Source: Fidelibacterota bacterium
GTDB lineage: Bacteria; Fidelibacterota; UBA2242
Assembly (NCBI GenBank): GCA_023133185.1
Contig: JAGLWX010000217.1
Span: 1-15,747, forward strand
Reading direction: 5' to 3'
Length of the DNA stretch: 15,747 bases
Part shown: positions 8,021-15,626 of the stretch, one piece after another
Position numbering within the stretch: the stretch's first letter is position 1
How the letters are laid out: the number at the start of each line of letters is the position of its first letter
Program-made: the position numbers and the translations under genes
Notes under the pieces: generated by a model
What the model saw: only the letters and a program-made list of their open reading frames with translations
Databases searched by the model: none
Told to the model about the DNA's origin: nothing

Positions 8021-8931
8021 TTTTCAGCGACAGAAAGAGGAGTTAAATTTTCTATAACTAATACTGGTTCCTCGATAGGCGCCTCTTTGGTTGTGTTTTT
8101 AAATGGATTTTTAATTGTGCGGTATGGTTGGAGATCCTGTTTTTTCGTACCGGCAGGAATTGCTATTTAAATAGATTGCGTGACCGACCTCAGTCACTTG
8201 GTCTGCCTCCGGTAGAGGAATATAGGGGCGAAGAAGCAGATTTCGGTGATACGGATAAAGGGAAAGGCGCTTCTTATAAAGAAATAGTAACCAAATATAT
8301 TTTTAAAAATCCCGTGATGTGGATTGTCTGCCTTGCTAACTTTTTTGTGTATGTAGTCCGGTATTCTGTATTGGATTGGGGAACAACATTTCTGACAGAA
8401 AGCAAAGGAGTGGATATTACACAGGCAGCCTGGATCGTTGGCGGATATGAGTTAGCCGGTCTTGTAGGTATGTTGGTTGGTGGCTGGGCGATGGATAAAG
8501 TATTCAAAGGTTACGGTGGCAGAACACTTACGATTTATATGGGGCTGTGTGCTTTGTTCATTTTTCTTTTCTGGAGATTGCCAATTCAGTCTACGATCGT
8601 AAATGGGTTATTGATTTGGGCTACGGGATTTACGATTTATGGACCACAATGTTTGGTAGCAGTTATTGCAGCCAATATGGTACCTAAACAGGCCGGAGCT
8701 GCCGCTATTGGATTAACCGGTTTATTCGGTTATATGAGTACCGTAATATCCGGGTGGGGACTTGGCGCAATAGTAGATAATTATGGATGTAATGTTGGCT
8801 TTTTAATGTTGGTATTCTCGGCTGTAATCGGAATGTTTTTATTTGCACTATTATGGAATAGTAATTCTCATCTGCCCGGAACTAAGGCTCATCTTGAACA
8901 CAATAATAATAAGCGAAAAGTAAGAGTGTGA
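8021..8931 (+). pseudogene. C-terminal fragment of the disrupted GlpT-type transporter
   Basis: Translating from 8021 gives FSATERGVKFS...TNTGSSIGASL...YGWRSCFFVPAGIAI, followed by an in-frame TAA. A different frame then continues with LNRLRDRPQSLGLPP and reads open to 8931, through the conserved FVYVVRYSVLDWG segment and the remaining helices. The piece therefore resumes the GlpT fold at about residue 151 and carries a small deletion/frameshift near 8155-8165 in the linker before the RLRD motif. The TTG at 8128 that opens the longest reading frame is not a plausible start. The position of the conserved histidine (WN..HN in the intact neighbour) reads TNTGSS, so that residue is absent. Together with 6075-6443 it accounts for one ~450-residue transporter minus about 33 residues. 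Confidence 0.83.
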
Positions 8932-8978
8932 TGTTAAGGAGTTATTAATATAAATCTCTTTTCGTTTCTCCTCCTCAC

Positions 8979-9023
8979 AAATTCTCTTTTCGTCCCGATA
9001 AAGTCGGGACGTTAAGAGAATTT
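8979..9023. terminator. Bidirectional terminator between convergent genes
   Basis: The arms 8979-8998 and 9004-9023 pair over 20 positions (10 bp, a TT/TT internal bulge, then 8 bp) around a 5-nt loop (taaag). On the plus strand it is followed by tttttattta from 9021, a good U-tract. It lies between the transporter remnant (plus) and the regulator (minus) and probably serves both. The element tctcttttcgt in its left arm (8983-8993) has a direct repeat at 8955-8965. Confidence 0.85.
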
Positions 9024-9037
9024 TTATTTATACGTAA

Positions 9038-9988
9038 CTATAACAATTCAAGAAGGGCTTTGGCGCCAATATCATCGATAATTAATGAGTTGATCAAGTT
9101 GCCTTTAATTGCTGCCGCGAGAGCTTCCGCGCGATTTGCGCCGCCAGTAACTGCAATAACCTCGGGTATCTTTTTTAACTGTTCGAGACTAACACCAATA
9201 ACATGATTGCGGTATCCTGTGTCACACTCTTCACCGGATTTGTTAAAAAAGTGGCCGCATATTTCTCCGACGACACCTTTTTGAATGAGGTAATTAATAT
9301 CGTTTATCTTTAAGAAATCCCGGTCATAAAATACTGAATTTCCATGTATGCCTATTCCAACAAAAGCAAGATCTGCATTTTCAATTCGTGACAGGACAAA
9401 CTTAATCTGTTTATGAGAAACAAATGCATCGTATGTGTAGCTGTTAGCGGTTATTGCCGGAGCCTGCAGTCGTAAAAATTGACCTTTCCAGCGCTTAGAA
9501 AGTTTTCGGGTGATCTCGATCGCATCATCCTCTTTAATGTGTGTGCTGATATCACCCATGGCCTGGATGAAAGTTACCCCTGGTGTATTTCCAGAAGCCT
9601 GCATGTTGTTTGTCAGGCTGTTAATATGTCTACCTGCCGCGACACATACCGATGAATTTGGCTGTATTAGATCGCTGACTATTGGTCCGGCAAAATGTCC
9701 CAAAGCTCTTCTTCGGTTTTCATCGGAATGTCCGGGAATAGTTTTAATCACTAAAACTGTTTTCAAGTGATGGATTTCTTTGATTCTGTCTTCGAGTTCG
9801 TCGTCTCTTGCTGAAAACGGTTTGACGGATATTTGGACGATGCCTCGCTTCCGAGCTTCTTCCAGTAAACGAGATACTGTTGCCTGTGAAATACCAGCGA
9901 GTTCTGCAACCTTGGCCTGTCCGCGTCTTTCGATATAATAAAGTGTTGACACTAAAAGTAATAAGTCGTCAGATACATTTATTTTGAT
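9038..9988 (-). CDS. SorC/DeoR-family sugar-phosphate-responsive transcriptional regulator
   Basis: This is predicted to be a DNA-binding regulator that responds to a phosphorylated sugar or glycerol metabolite. The N-terminus is the SorC-type helix-turn-helix: DDLLLLVSTLYYIERRGQ, then KVAELAGISQATVSRLL. A sugar-binding domain follows, with motifs such as VCVAAGRH, AFVGIGIHGNSVFYD, GVVGEICGHFF and VIAVTGGANRAEALAAAIKG. It ends with INSLIIDDIGAKALLELL. The first conventional start is GTG at 9952-9950, but it has no ribosome site and would cut off the conserved first helix. The frame is open upstream to a stop at 9994-9992, and an ATC codon (9988-9986) stands 6 nt behind GAGG. I therefore extend the gene to 9988 (316 aa), start uncertain. 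It converges on the glycerol-phosphate operon and probably controls it and itself. Confidence 0.85.
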   Translation of the reverse strand: MKINVSDDLLLLVSTLYYIERRGQAKVAELAGISQATVSRLLEEARKRGIVQISVKPFSARDDELEDRIKEIHHLKTVLVIKTIPGHSDENRRRALGHFAGPIVSDLIQPNSSVCVAAGRHINSLTNNMQASGNTPGVTFIQAMGDISTHIKEDDAIEITRKLSKRWKGQFLRLQAPAITANSYTYDAFVSHKQIKFVLSRIENADLAFVGIGIHGNSVFYDRDFLKINDINYLIQKGVVGEICGHFFNKSGEECDTGYRNHVIGVSLEQLKKIPEVIAVTGGANRAEALAAAIKGNLINSLIIDDIGAKALLELL

Positions 9989-9991
9989 GGC

Positions 9992-9998
9992 TCACCTC
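9992..9998 (-). promoter_or_regulatory. Shine-Dalgarno pointing to a non-standard start of the SorC gene
   Basis: GAGGTGA on the minus strand matches seven bases of the anti-Shine-Dalgarno complement. Its GAGG is 6 nt from ATC at 9988-9986. No ATG, GTG or TTG occurs in frame until GTG at 9952, which lacks any such site. Confidence 0.6.
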
Positions 9999-10038
9999 AC
10001 TTTAATTGGGTTCTGTTTTCATTTTGGTAAAGTAATGT

Positions 10039-10120
10039 CATTTCCGGTAAAAGATAAGTTACATGGAATATTTATGCAAACATAAAATGGTAATATTCCT
10101 TTGAATATTTAACGGAAATG
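10039..10120 (-). promoter_or_regulatory. Predicted sorC promoter with nested inverted repeats (operator candidate)
   Basis: On the minus strand TTGCAT (10079-10074) and TATCTT (10056-10051) are 17 bp apart and would give a leader of about 55 nt to the SorC start. Two nested inverted repeats share nearly the same centre. The outer arms CATTTCCGGTAAA (10039-10051) and TTTAACGGAAATG (10108-10120) pair at 12 of 13 positions. The inner arms GGAATATT (10065-10072) and AATATTCC (10092-10099) are perfect. Operators of this layout fit a tetrameric SorC-type repressor acting on its own promoter. That role is inferred. Confidence 0.5.
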
Positions 10121-10194
10121 GTAGTATTTATTCATGGTTTTTTTTAATTTTAATATCAATTAACGTAAGAACTATATGATATGTGAAAAATTTA

Positions 10195-10241
10195 TTGACT
10201 TTTATGTGGGAAGTGTGCAAACTATGAAGGAATTAATATTT
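10195..10241 (+). promoter_or_regulatory. Putative promoter module, second copy
   Basis: TTGACT (10195-10200), CAAACT (10218-10223) and GAATTAATATTT (10230-10241) have the same spacing as the module at 3599-3645. The bases between differ, so only the blocks and distances are conserved. It reads toward the decayed receptor gene. Confidence 0.5.
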
Positions 10242-10411
10242 ATGAATAATTATTCTTATTACTGTCTCAATGGTTATACCAAATATAGAAAAATCAGAAA
10301 TCGAACCGTATCCGGATGGACTCATATATGAAAAGATATTGGTTTTTTGATGGATTTGCTTTTTATAACTTTGCGAAATAATACAATATATTCAATATAT
10401 CGGAGATATAA

Positions 10412-10582
10412 ATGAATAAAAGATCAGTAATTGCTGTTCTGATTTTAACTGTTTTGTTCCGGGTTACTTATTCGGGCACAACCGGCAAAATCAGTAGTAA
10501 GATTATCGATGCAAATATAAGCGAACCGACATGGGAGATTAAGACGGAATACTCTGATGTAGTGCAACTGATGCCTGGTTGA
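10412..10582 (+). pseudogene. Remnant of a TonB-dependent receptor N-terminus
   Basis: A 56-codon ORF follows a CGGAG ribosome site. It begins with a signal peptide (MNKRSVIAVLILTVLF...) and runs directly into GTTGKISSKIIDANISEP. This matches the usual start of the carboxypeptidase-regulatory-like domain (GTTGKISGxVxDAxTGEPLxGANV) that opens many FCB-group TonB-dependent receptors. After EP the similarity breaks. A short YSDVVQLMPG stretch resembles the receptor plug region (xxDVLxLxPGV), and then a TGA stops the frame. The simplest reading is an internal deletion plus truncation of a receptor gene that once numbered several hundred codons. No further receptor sequence is visible before the next gene at 10699. 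A functional short secreted peptide is possible but less likely. Confidence 0.55.
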
Positions 10583-10698
10583 TTATCACAGCTAGTAATT
10601 TTAGAATTGGTGCTTAAAAAATCGCGAAATTATTTATCAGGAAAAATACATAATCTTATATTAAAACTAAATCGTTTATACCACAGGAGGTAATAAAA

Positions 10699-13536
10699 AT
10701 GAAAAACCTACTAATTGTACTCTTATTTGTGTATTTTTATAATCACAATGTTTTGGCGAATACTATCATTGCTCCTAATGATAGTCTAATTGCTTTTGAT
10801 GGTGTCTTTTTTGTTGACCTAAATCCCGATACTGTAATTTTTCATAGATTAACTGAAGAGGTGATCAATGATCCTGAAAGTGATTTTATTGCACAGATAG
10901 CCCGTACTCAATCAGGAATTATAATCCGGTTTCGGACAAGAAGTGATACAATCATAGCAAAGTTTGTAGAACTCGGAGGAGAGAGCCGTGGTATGGATTT
11001 TGGCGTTTATCAGGACTCTGTGTGGGACACCAATTATACATCAAGCACATTTGAAATAATCTCAAACAATTCTTCAGAGTTGATAACGTATGAGATTGTT
11101 CTTCCAAGCTTTCATAATGTTGGTTTCCTTGGGCTAGAGTTAGTCGATAATCAACCTTTGGAAAAAAATATTCTGGTCAACAAACCTCGCTATGTAGCTA
11201 TCGGAAATTCTGTAACCCATGGCTCTGGGCAGGGGTCGGCTAGTTATTTAACCTACCCATATCTATTGGCCCATAAGGCTGGTTGGGAGTTATTTAATCT
11301 AGCGATTTCGGCTGCCAGAATCTCCCCTCCAATCGGTAGTATGTTTCCTGACCCGGATATCGATATAATTACTATATTTTTAGGGTTTAATGATTGGAAT
11401 AGAATTCATGATCTTGATCAGTTTATTGCGAAATATCAAGAGTTAATAGATAATATTCGTGATCACCATTTAACCACGTCCATATATTGTATCACACCGT
11501 ACACCACAAGAACCGAAGCCGCTGTGGGCAATCTCTACTCCATTGGAGATTATCAACAGGCAATCCGAGATATAGTTACCCTTTACCAGGCAAATGCTGA
11601 CACAAATCTGTTTCTTATTGAAGGATCCCATTTAATTGCCCACAATGATTTTCATGACTATGTACATCTAAATATCGGAGGTGCGGCCAGAGTAGCTGAT
11701 CGACTTTATGATATTATTGCCGTCGAAGGAAATTATACACCTCCCAGTCAGAAAATAGTTATTAATGAAATGCTAAGCGACCCCGATGTTTCAGTAGAAT
11801 GGGGCGATGCAAATAATGATGGTCATAGAGATACATGGGAAGATGAGTTTATTGAATTACTCAATATTTCGGATGCTCCTATAAGCCTGTCAAGTTGGCA
11901 GATAGGTGATGATGAACAGATTGATTTCCAATTTCCGACCGGTTACATCCTAAATCCATATGAGTTCGTAGTTATTTTTGGTGGAGGTGATGTATCCAAT
12001 GCTTTTGGTTATGATTCGAACCCATTGTTAACAAAGGTGTTTTCAACTAATAATTATATTGGTAACGGATTATTCAACGATGGTGATTATTTGGTCGTAA
12101 AATCTAACGATGGTAATCATGATATATATCTAGCTTATGGTGGGCAGGCCAATACAGGGCTTCCTAAGAGTGAGGCAGTAGACGATATCACTTGGGAATT
12201 TTATAAATCTACTTCGGCAAATGCTAATAATAACAATTCACTTACTCGTTTTCCAGATGGCATTATCGATGCCGAAGATCCGTTTATTGAGCACCTGGAG
12301 GTAAACGGTCTTTATTTCTCGCCAGGGACAACTATTGATGGTGAAGCAATTGTACCCATTGGTGAATCCTATGTAGTGATGATGAGCATGAATCCGGAAG
12401 GTGTTGGAACACTAAACATTGATACTGTATTAGCCCTATACGAATACAACCAGGTGGTAACATTTGATGCCATGCCTATTTATGGCGAGGGACATGCATT
12501 TGGATATTGGACTACCAGTGATGAAGGATTTACAAGTAAATTAAATCCATTGACCATGTTGATAACCAAACCACAGCATGTTGTCGCTCACTTTGCGCCC
12601 AGGATTCAAATTACTCCAAGGATTGTCATCAATGAAATAAATTTCGATGTTTACAAAGATGCAAATGGTGATGGGATAATTAATTCCCACCAGGACGAAT
12701 TTATTGAGATCATTAATATATCTTCCGAAGATGTCGATTTGACCGGATGGCGCCTGGGTGATGATGAGGTACTGTCTTTTACGTTTCCTGATGGATATGT
12801 CATTAAATCCGGCCAGATAGTTACGGTATTCTCCGGTGGAAATATCACTGGCGTTCCCGGCTTTAATGCGAATCCGGTGAAAAGCAGGGTTTTTGTTTCC
12901 GATGTTATTGACAGTTTAGGAAATGGTTTAAATAATTATAATGAGGCAGTGTTACTAGTTTCTGCCGACGGGACCGAAGACATGTATGTCCAGAACAGAG
13001 ACAGACTTTTCAAAGGGGATCCATATATCAAAGCCGCGGAAGGTATTGACTTTGAAATTCGTTTTGATATTCAGGATTCTACCTGGAATAACTGCTCTGT
13101 CACCTTATTCCCAGATGGGGATCTAAGCGAGGACGATCCTTATGTACAGCATAAGAATGTTGCATTAAATGATTCTGTTTTTTCCCCCGGGCAGACTGTC
13201 GATTTTCAGAATTCAATAGTAGTTAACGCTATTGGTGATGTAGAGTCGGGCTTACCAGAAACCTTTGTACTGCATCCAAACTTCCCGAATCCCTTTAATC
13301 CGGAAACAACGATTCGCTTCGATGTTCCGAACCATTCGAAGGTTAGTCTGGTTATTTATGATATTCTTGGTAAAGAGATAGCGAAATTGGCCGATGAAAA
13401 GTTTAATGCCGGATATTATCAATTACGTTGGAGCGGGCGAGACAATAGAGGGCAAATCGTTCCAGCAGGAGTCTATTTTTACAGAATTAAGGCGGAACAA
13501 TTTAGCCAAACCAATAAAATGATTCTATTAAAATAG
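10699..13536 (+). CDS. Secreted SGNH-type esterase with two lamin-tail domains and T9SS sorting domain
   Basis: This is a 945-aa predicted exported hydrolase. A signal peptide ends near LANT (residue ~20). A beta-rich N-terminal domain with a GxDLY-like GMDFGVYQD (about 95-103) is typical of the module preceding SGNH esterases. The catalytic domain (about 165-345) shows GNSVTHG (Ser171), GFNDW (Asn231) and DYVHLN (Asp320, His323). The block II glycine is alanine (NLAISAAR, A202). Two lamin-tail domains follow from about 352 and 642; each contains a calcium-loop-like insert (DANNDGHRDTWE at 370-381, DANGDGIINSHQ at 654-665). Between them lies an InlB-B-repeat-like stretch (about 565-635). A T9SS type A domain (NFPNPFNP ... 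KMILLK) closes the protein. A strong AGGAGG precedes the ATG by about 8 nt. Likely substrates are acylated polysaccharides, but this is inference. Confidence 0.87.
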   Translation: MKNLLIVLLFVYFYNHNVLANTIIAPNDSLIAFDGVFFVDLNPDTVIFHRLTEEVINDPESDFIAQIARTQSGIIIRFRTRSDTIIAKFVELGGESRGMDFGVYQDSVWDTNYTSSTFEIISNNSSELITYEIVLPSFHNVGFLGLELVDNQPLEKNILVNKPRYVAIGNSVTHGSGQGSASYLTYPYLLAHKAGWELFNLAISAARISPPIGSMFPDPDIDIITIFLGFNDWNRIHDLDQFIAKYQELIDNIRDHHLTTSIYCITPYTTRTEAAVGNLYSIGDYQQAIRDIVTLYQANADTNLFLIEGSHLIAHNDFHDYVHLNIGGAARVADRLYDIIAVEGNYTPPSQKIVINEMLSDPDVSVEWGDANNDGHRDTWEDEFIELLNISDAPISLSSWQIGDDEQIDFQFPTGYILNPYEFVVIFGGGDVSNAFGYDSNPLLTKVFSTNNYIGNGLFNDGDYLVVKSNDGNHDIYLAYGGQANTGLPKSEAVDDITWEFYKSTSANANNNNSLTRFPDGIIDAEDPFIEHLEVNGLYFSPGTTIDGEAIVPIGESYVVMMSMNPEGVGTLNIDTVLALYEYNQVVTFDAMPIYGEGHAFGYWTTSDEGFTSKLNPLTMLITKPQHVVAHFAPRIQITPRIVINEINFDVYKDANGDGIINSHQDEFIEIINISSEDVDLTGWRLGDDEVLSFTFPDGYVIKSGQIVTVFSGGNITGVPGFNANPVKSRVFVSDVIDSLGNGLNNYNEAVLLVSADGTEDMYVQNRDRLFKGDPYIKAAEGIDFEIRFDIQDSTWNNCSVTLFPDGDLSEDDPYVQHKNVALNDSVFSPGQTVDFQNSIVVNAIGDVESGLPETFVLHPNFPNPFNPETTIRFDVPNHSKVSLVIYDILGKEIAKLADEKFNAGYYQLRWSGRDNRGQIVPAGVYFYRIKAEQFSQTNKMILLK

Positions 13537-13566
13537 ACTAGTTTTTTAAATATCTTGATAGGTTTA

Positions 13567-13592
13567 ATGGGCGGCTTTAAAAAGCCGCCCAT
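13567..13592. terminator. GC-rich hairpin after the esterase gene
   Basis: A perfect palindrome, atgggcggcttt / aaagccgcccat, has a 2-4 nt loop and lies 30 nt after the stop codon. No U-tract follows on the plus strand, so it may be an imperfect terminator, an attenuator, or an mRNA-stabilising stem before the next gene. Confidence 0.6.
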
Positions 13593-13658
13593 GCTGATGT
13601 AATGACTGGAGAATTGTTCTGGAAAATAATCAGAATAAAATGTATACTTTGTGACGAT

Positions 13659-15626
13659 ATGAAGAAATTATTATTAATCATTATTCTTTTATTTACTTTT
13701 ACAGTAAATGCATCGGTTCTGTTCCGATATAATTCCGATCTTGGGTCCGATTCTCCGGTTCAATCGCCGGCAATACGAAATCAAGTTTCGGTTCAGGAAT
13801 ATCTACCGGAAAGTGAAATCGTCGCCCGGGGGCCCTCTGGTTGGGGTTTTCAGACGATGAATACAACGATTTTCGATCACGATTCTTCTTATATTCACTC
13901 TCAGGATTCGATTAAATCCACATTTTTTAACGATCATGCATTTTCCGGTGAAGTCTGGTTTAAACCGGACTGTTTTAACGGGAACCTGATGACGCTGATC
14001 AATGCAGATGGCGAGATAATGATCTCCCTAACCATAACAAATGGGAAAATATATTTTAAGCGGAATCTTCAAAACCGGATATTTGAGATTCAATCTCCTG
14101 ACAGCTGCCTCCAAAACGAATGGAATTATGTTCATTGGATCAGTGGAACCAAGGTGGACACAATTTATCAGAAACTGTATTTAAATCAGCAATTAATAGT
14201 AGATGAACGGAAAGCGGTCATGCATTACCCCCTCGGTTTTGAGGTCATGCAGGGATATCTGAAAATTGGGCTTGATGATTCGTTAGACGGCAGCGCTTAT
14301 CGCGGTGAAATTTATGCAGCAGAATTCAAAAACATTGATTTCGGCAGCGCCTATAATGATGCCTTTTACACGTCAGATGGCAGTGCTTATTTCGGTATTC
14401 CTACTTATCGCTATTATACTTCCGGTTTTGAAATAAGACAAAAAACGATACGGTCAAGTAAAGTCCCGGTTGTAAACACAATCTTTGTACCCTATTCAAA
14501 TGACGGATACATTCCACAGGGTTTAACAAATTCCTATGAAGATAACGAATTTACCGGCGACAGTGGTCTTGTGTATATTTCGCTTTACCATCGTGAAATA
14601 GACGGCACAATACGGAATAAACGATCTATAATTGTGGAACTTGATCCGCTCAACGGTTATCAGGTGCGGAGATGTTTCCGTTTGAATGCCGCTTTGGAAA
14701 CTGCCCATGTTTCCGCGATGGCCTTTAGAGGAGGTAATATCATCCTTACCAATGGAGGTGTTGGGTATAAATTTGAAATACCAGAATACAGCGGAGCAGG
14801 AACTGAAAAATACCAGACACTGAACTATGTCAGATCGGTTGATATGTATTCCTCATCCGCCACCTACTATTCTGACTCCATCTGGTGTTGTACCAAATTT
14901 GCTCAATCCAGCAGTGAAACCGCTTACCTGGCCGGTTATCCGATCGACAGTCTCGGTAATGTTAATCACCTGACCGCACCGAAATATTTTATGATGCCGA
15001 TGTATGTCCAGGGAGCCGCATGGACTCGGTTTCAAGGTGAGGATTATCTTTTTGTTGCCGCGAGTTATGGAGATAGGGATTCGAAGCTGTATCGTTATTC
15101 GAGAAAAAATTTATCCCGCTGGTTTTTAGCCGATCCGGATACGATTTTCTATCTACCGGCGGGATTGGAAGATGTTACGTTTACAAAAGGTGGCAACCTG
15201 ATGACTTCATCTGAATCATCAGCCCTGTACTATTCCAGCCGTGCTTCCAATCCGTGGACACAGTTTTTTCCGTTTATTTTTGAAATACCAAGAGAGGTCC
15301 TGTTCGCTGATTTAATAAATGGAAGTACCGGCATTCATCCGGAAAGTCACGGTACTCTTCTTAACGATTTCGAGTTGTCAACTTATCCCAATCCCTTCAA
15401 CAGCCAACTGACTATTCGGTATCAAATTGAGCCACAGGCAGCCTGTCATATAAATATTTTCGATCTTACTGGTCGTATGGTTAATTCGTTTTCAAAGCAT
15501 AATTCTAGAAATTTCCCAGCCAATACTACTTGGAATGCTGCCGATATATCCTCGGGAGTCTATTTTATCCAATTGGTAGTGGATAACATTCCAACCCAAT
15601 CACGGAAAGTGATCCTGCTTAGATGA
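13659..15626 (+). CDS. Secreted T9SS-sorted protein, LamG-like front and unknown beta-rich body
   Basis: The frame is open from 13602, but the ATG at 13659 starts a proper signal peptide (MKKLLLIIILLFTF..NAS), so I use it (655 aa). No clear ribosome site precedes either start. Residues about 35-235 have the look of a concanavalin/LamG fold (SGEVWFKPDCFNG, WNYVHWISG, LYLNQQLIVDE, GYLKIGLDD, YRGEIYAAEF). The central part (about 255-560) is beta-rich and may be a propeller: PQGLTNSYEDN, GLVYISLYHRE, IVELDPLNGYQVRRCF, VQGAAWTRF, GLEDVTFTKGG. I recognise no catalytic motif. The end is a T9SS type A domain (YPNPFNSQLTIRY, IFDLTGRMV, SSGVYFIQLV, KVILLR). It overlaps the next start by ATGA. Function unknown; carbohydrate or surface binding is a guess from the LamG-like part. 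Confidence 0.82.
   Translation: MKKLLLIIILLFTFTVNASVLFRYNSDLGSDSPVQSPAIRNQVSVQEYLPESEIVARGPSGWGFQTMNTTIFDHDSSYIHSQDSIKSTFFNDHAFSGEVWFKPDCFNGNLMTLINADGEIMISLTITNGKIYFKRNLQNRIFEIQSPDSCLQNEWNYVHWISGTKVDTIYQKLYLNQQLIVDERKAVMHYPLGFEVMQGYLKIGLDDSLDGSAYRGEIYAAEFKNIDFGSAYNDAFYTSDGSAYFGIPTYRYYTSGFEIRQKTIRSSKVPVVNTIFVPYSNDGYIPQGLTNSYEDNEFTGDSGLVYISLYHREIDGTIRNKRSIIVELDPLNGYQVRRCFRLNAALETAHVSAMAFRGGNIILTNGGVGYKFEIPEYSGAGTEKYQTLNYVRSVDMYSSSATYYSDSIWCCTKFAQSSSETAYLAGYPIDSLGNVNHLTAPKYFMMPMYVQGAAWTRFQGEDYLFVAASYGDRDSKLYRYSRKNLSRWFLADPDTIFYLPAGLEDVTFTKGGNLMTSSESSALYYSSRASNPWTQFFPFIFEIPREVLFADLINGSTGIHPESHGTLLNDFELSTYPNPFNSQLTIRYQIEPQAACHINIFDLTGRMVNSFSKHNSRNFPANTTWNAADISSGVYFIQLVVDNIPTQSRKVILLR

Larger units (their letters stand above)
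9989..10411. other. Regulatory region between the SorC gene and the receptor remnant
   Basis: This AT-rich stretch of about 420 bp has no convincing gene; the short ORFs near 10242 and 10270 were rejected. It contains the sorC Shine-Dalgarno, a predicted sorC promoter flanked by inverted repeats (10039-10120), and a plus-strand promoter-like module at 10195-10241. A leader of about 180 nt follows, ending in a CGGAG ribosome site about 8 nt before the ATG at 10412. Confidence 0.6.

Noticed and set aside
7500..8090. A 14-bp direct repeat aggcgcctctttgg at 7500-7513 and 8077-8090, considered as a recombination site for the insertion.
   Set aside because: The copies lie in non-equivalent parts of the two transporters and not at the insertion borders; both encode GASL, so coincidence is likely.
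10242..10350. Short ORFs of 26-29 codons with a distant AAGGA in the leader before the receptor remnant.
   Set aside because: They overlap in different frames, have poor spacing and no recognisable sequence; they more likely belong to an untranslated leader.
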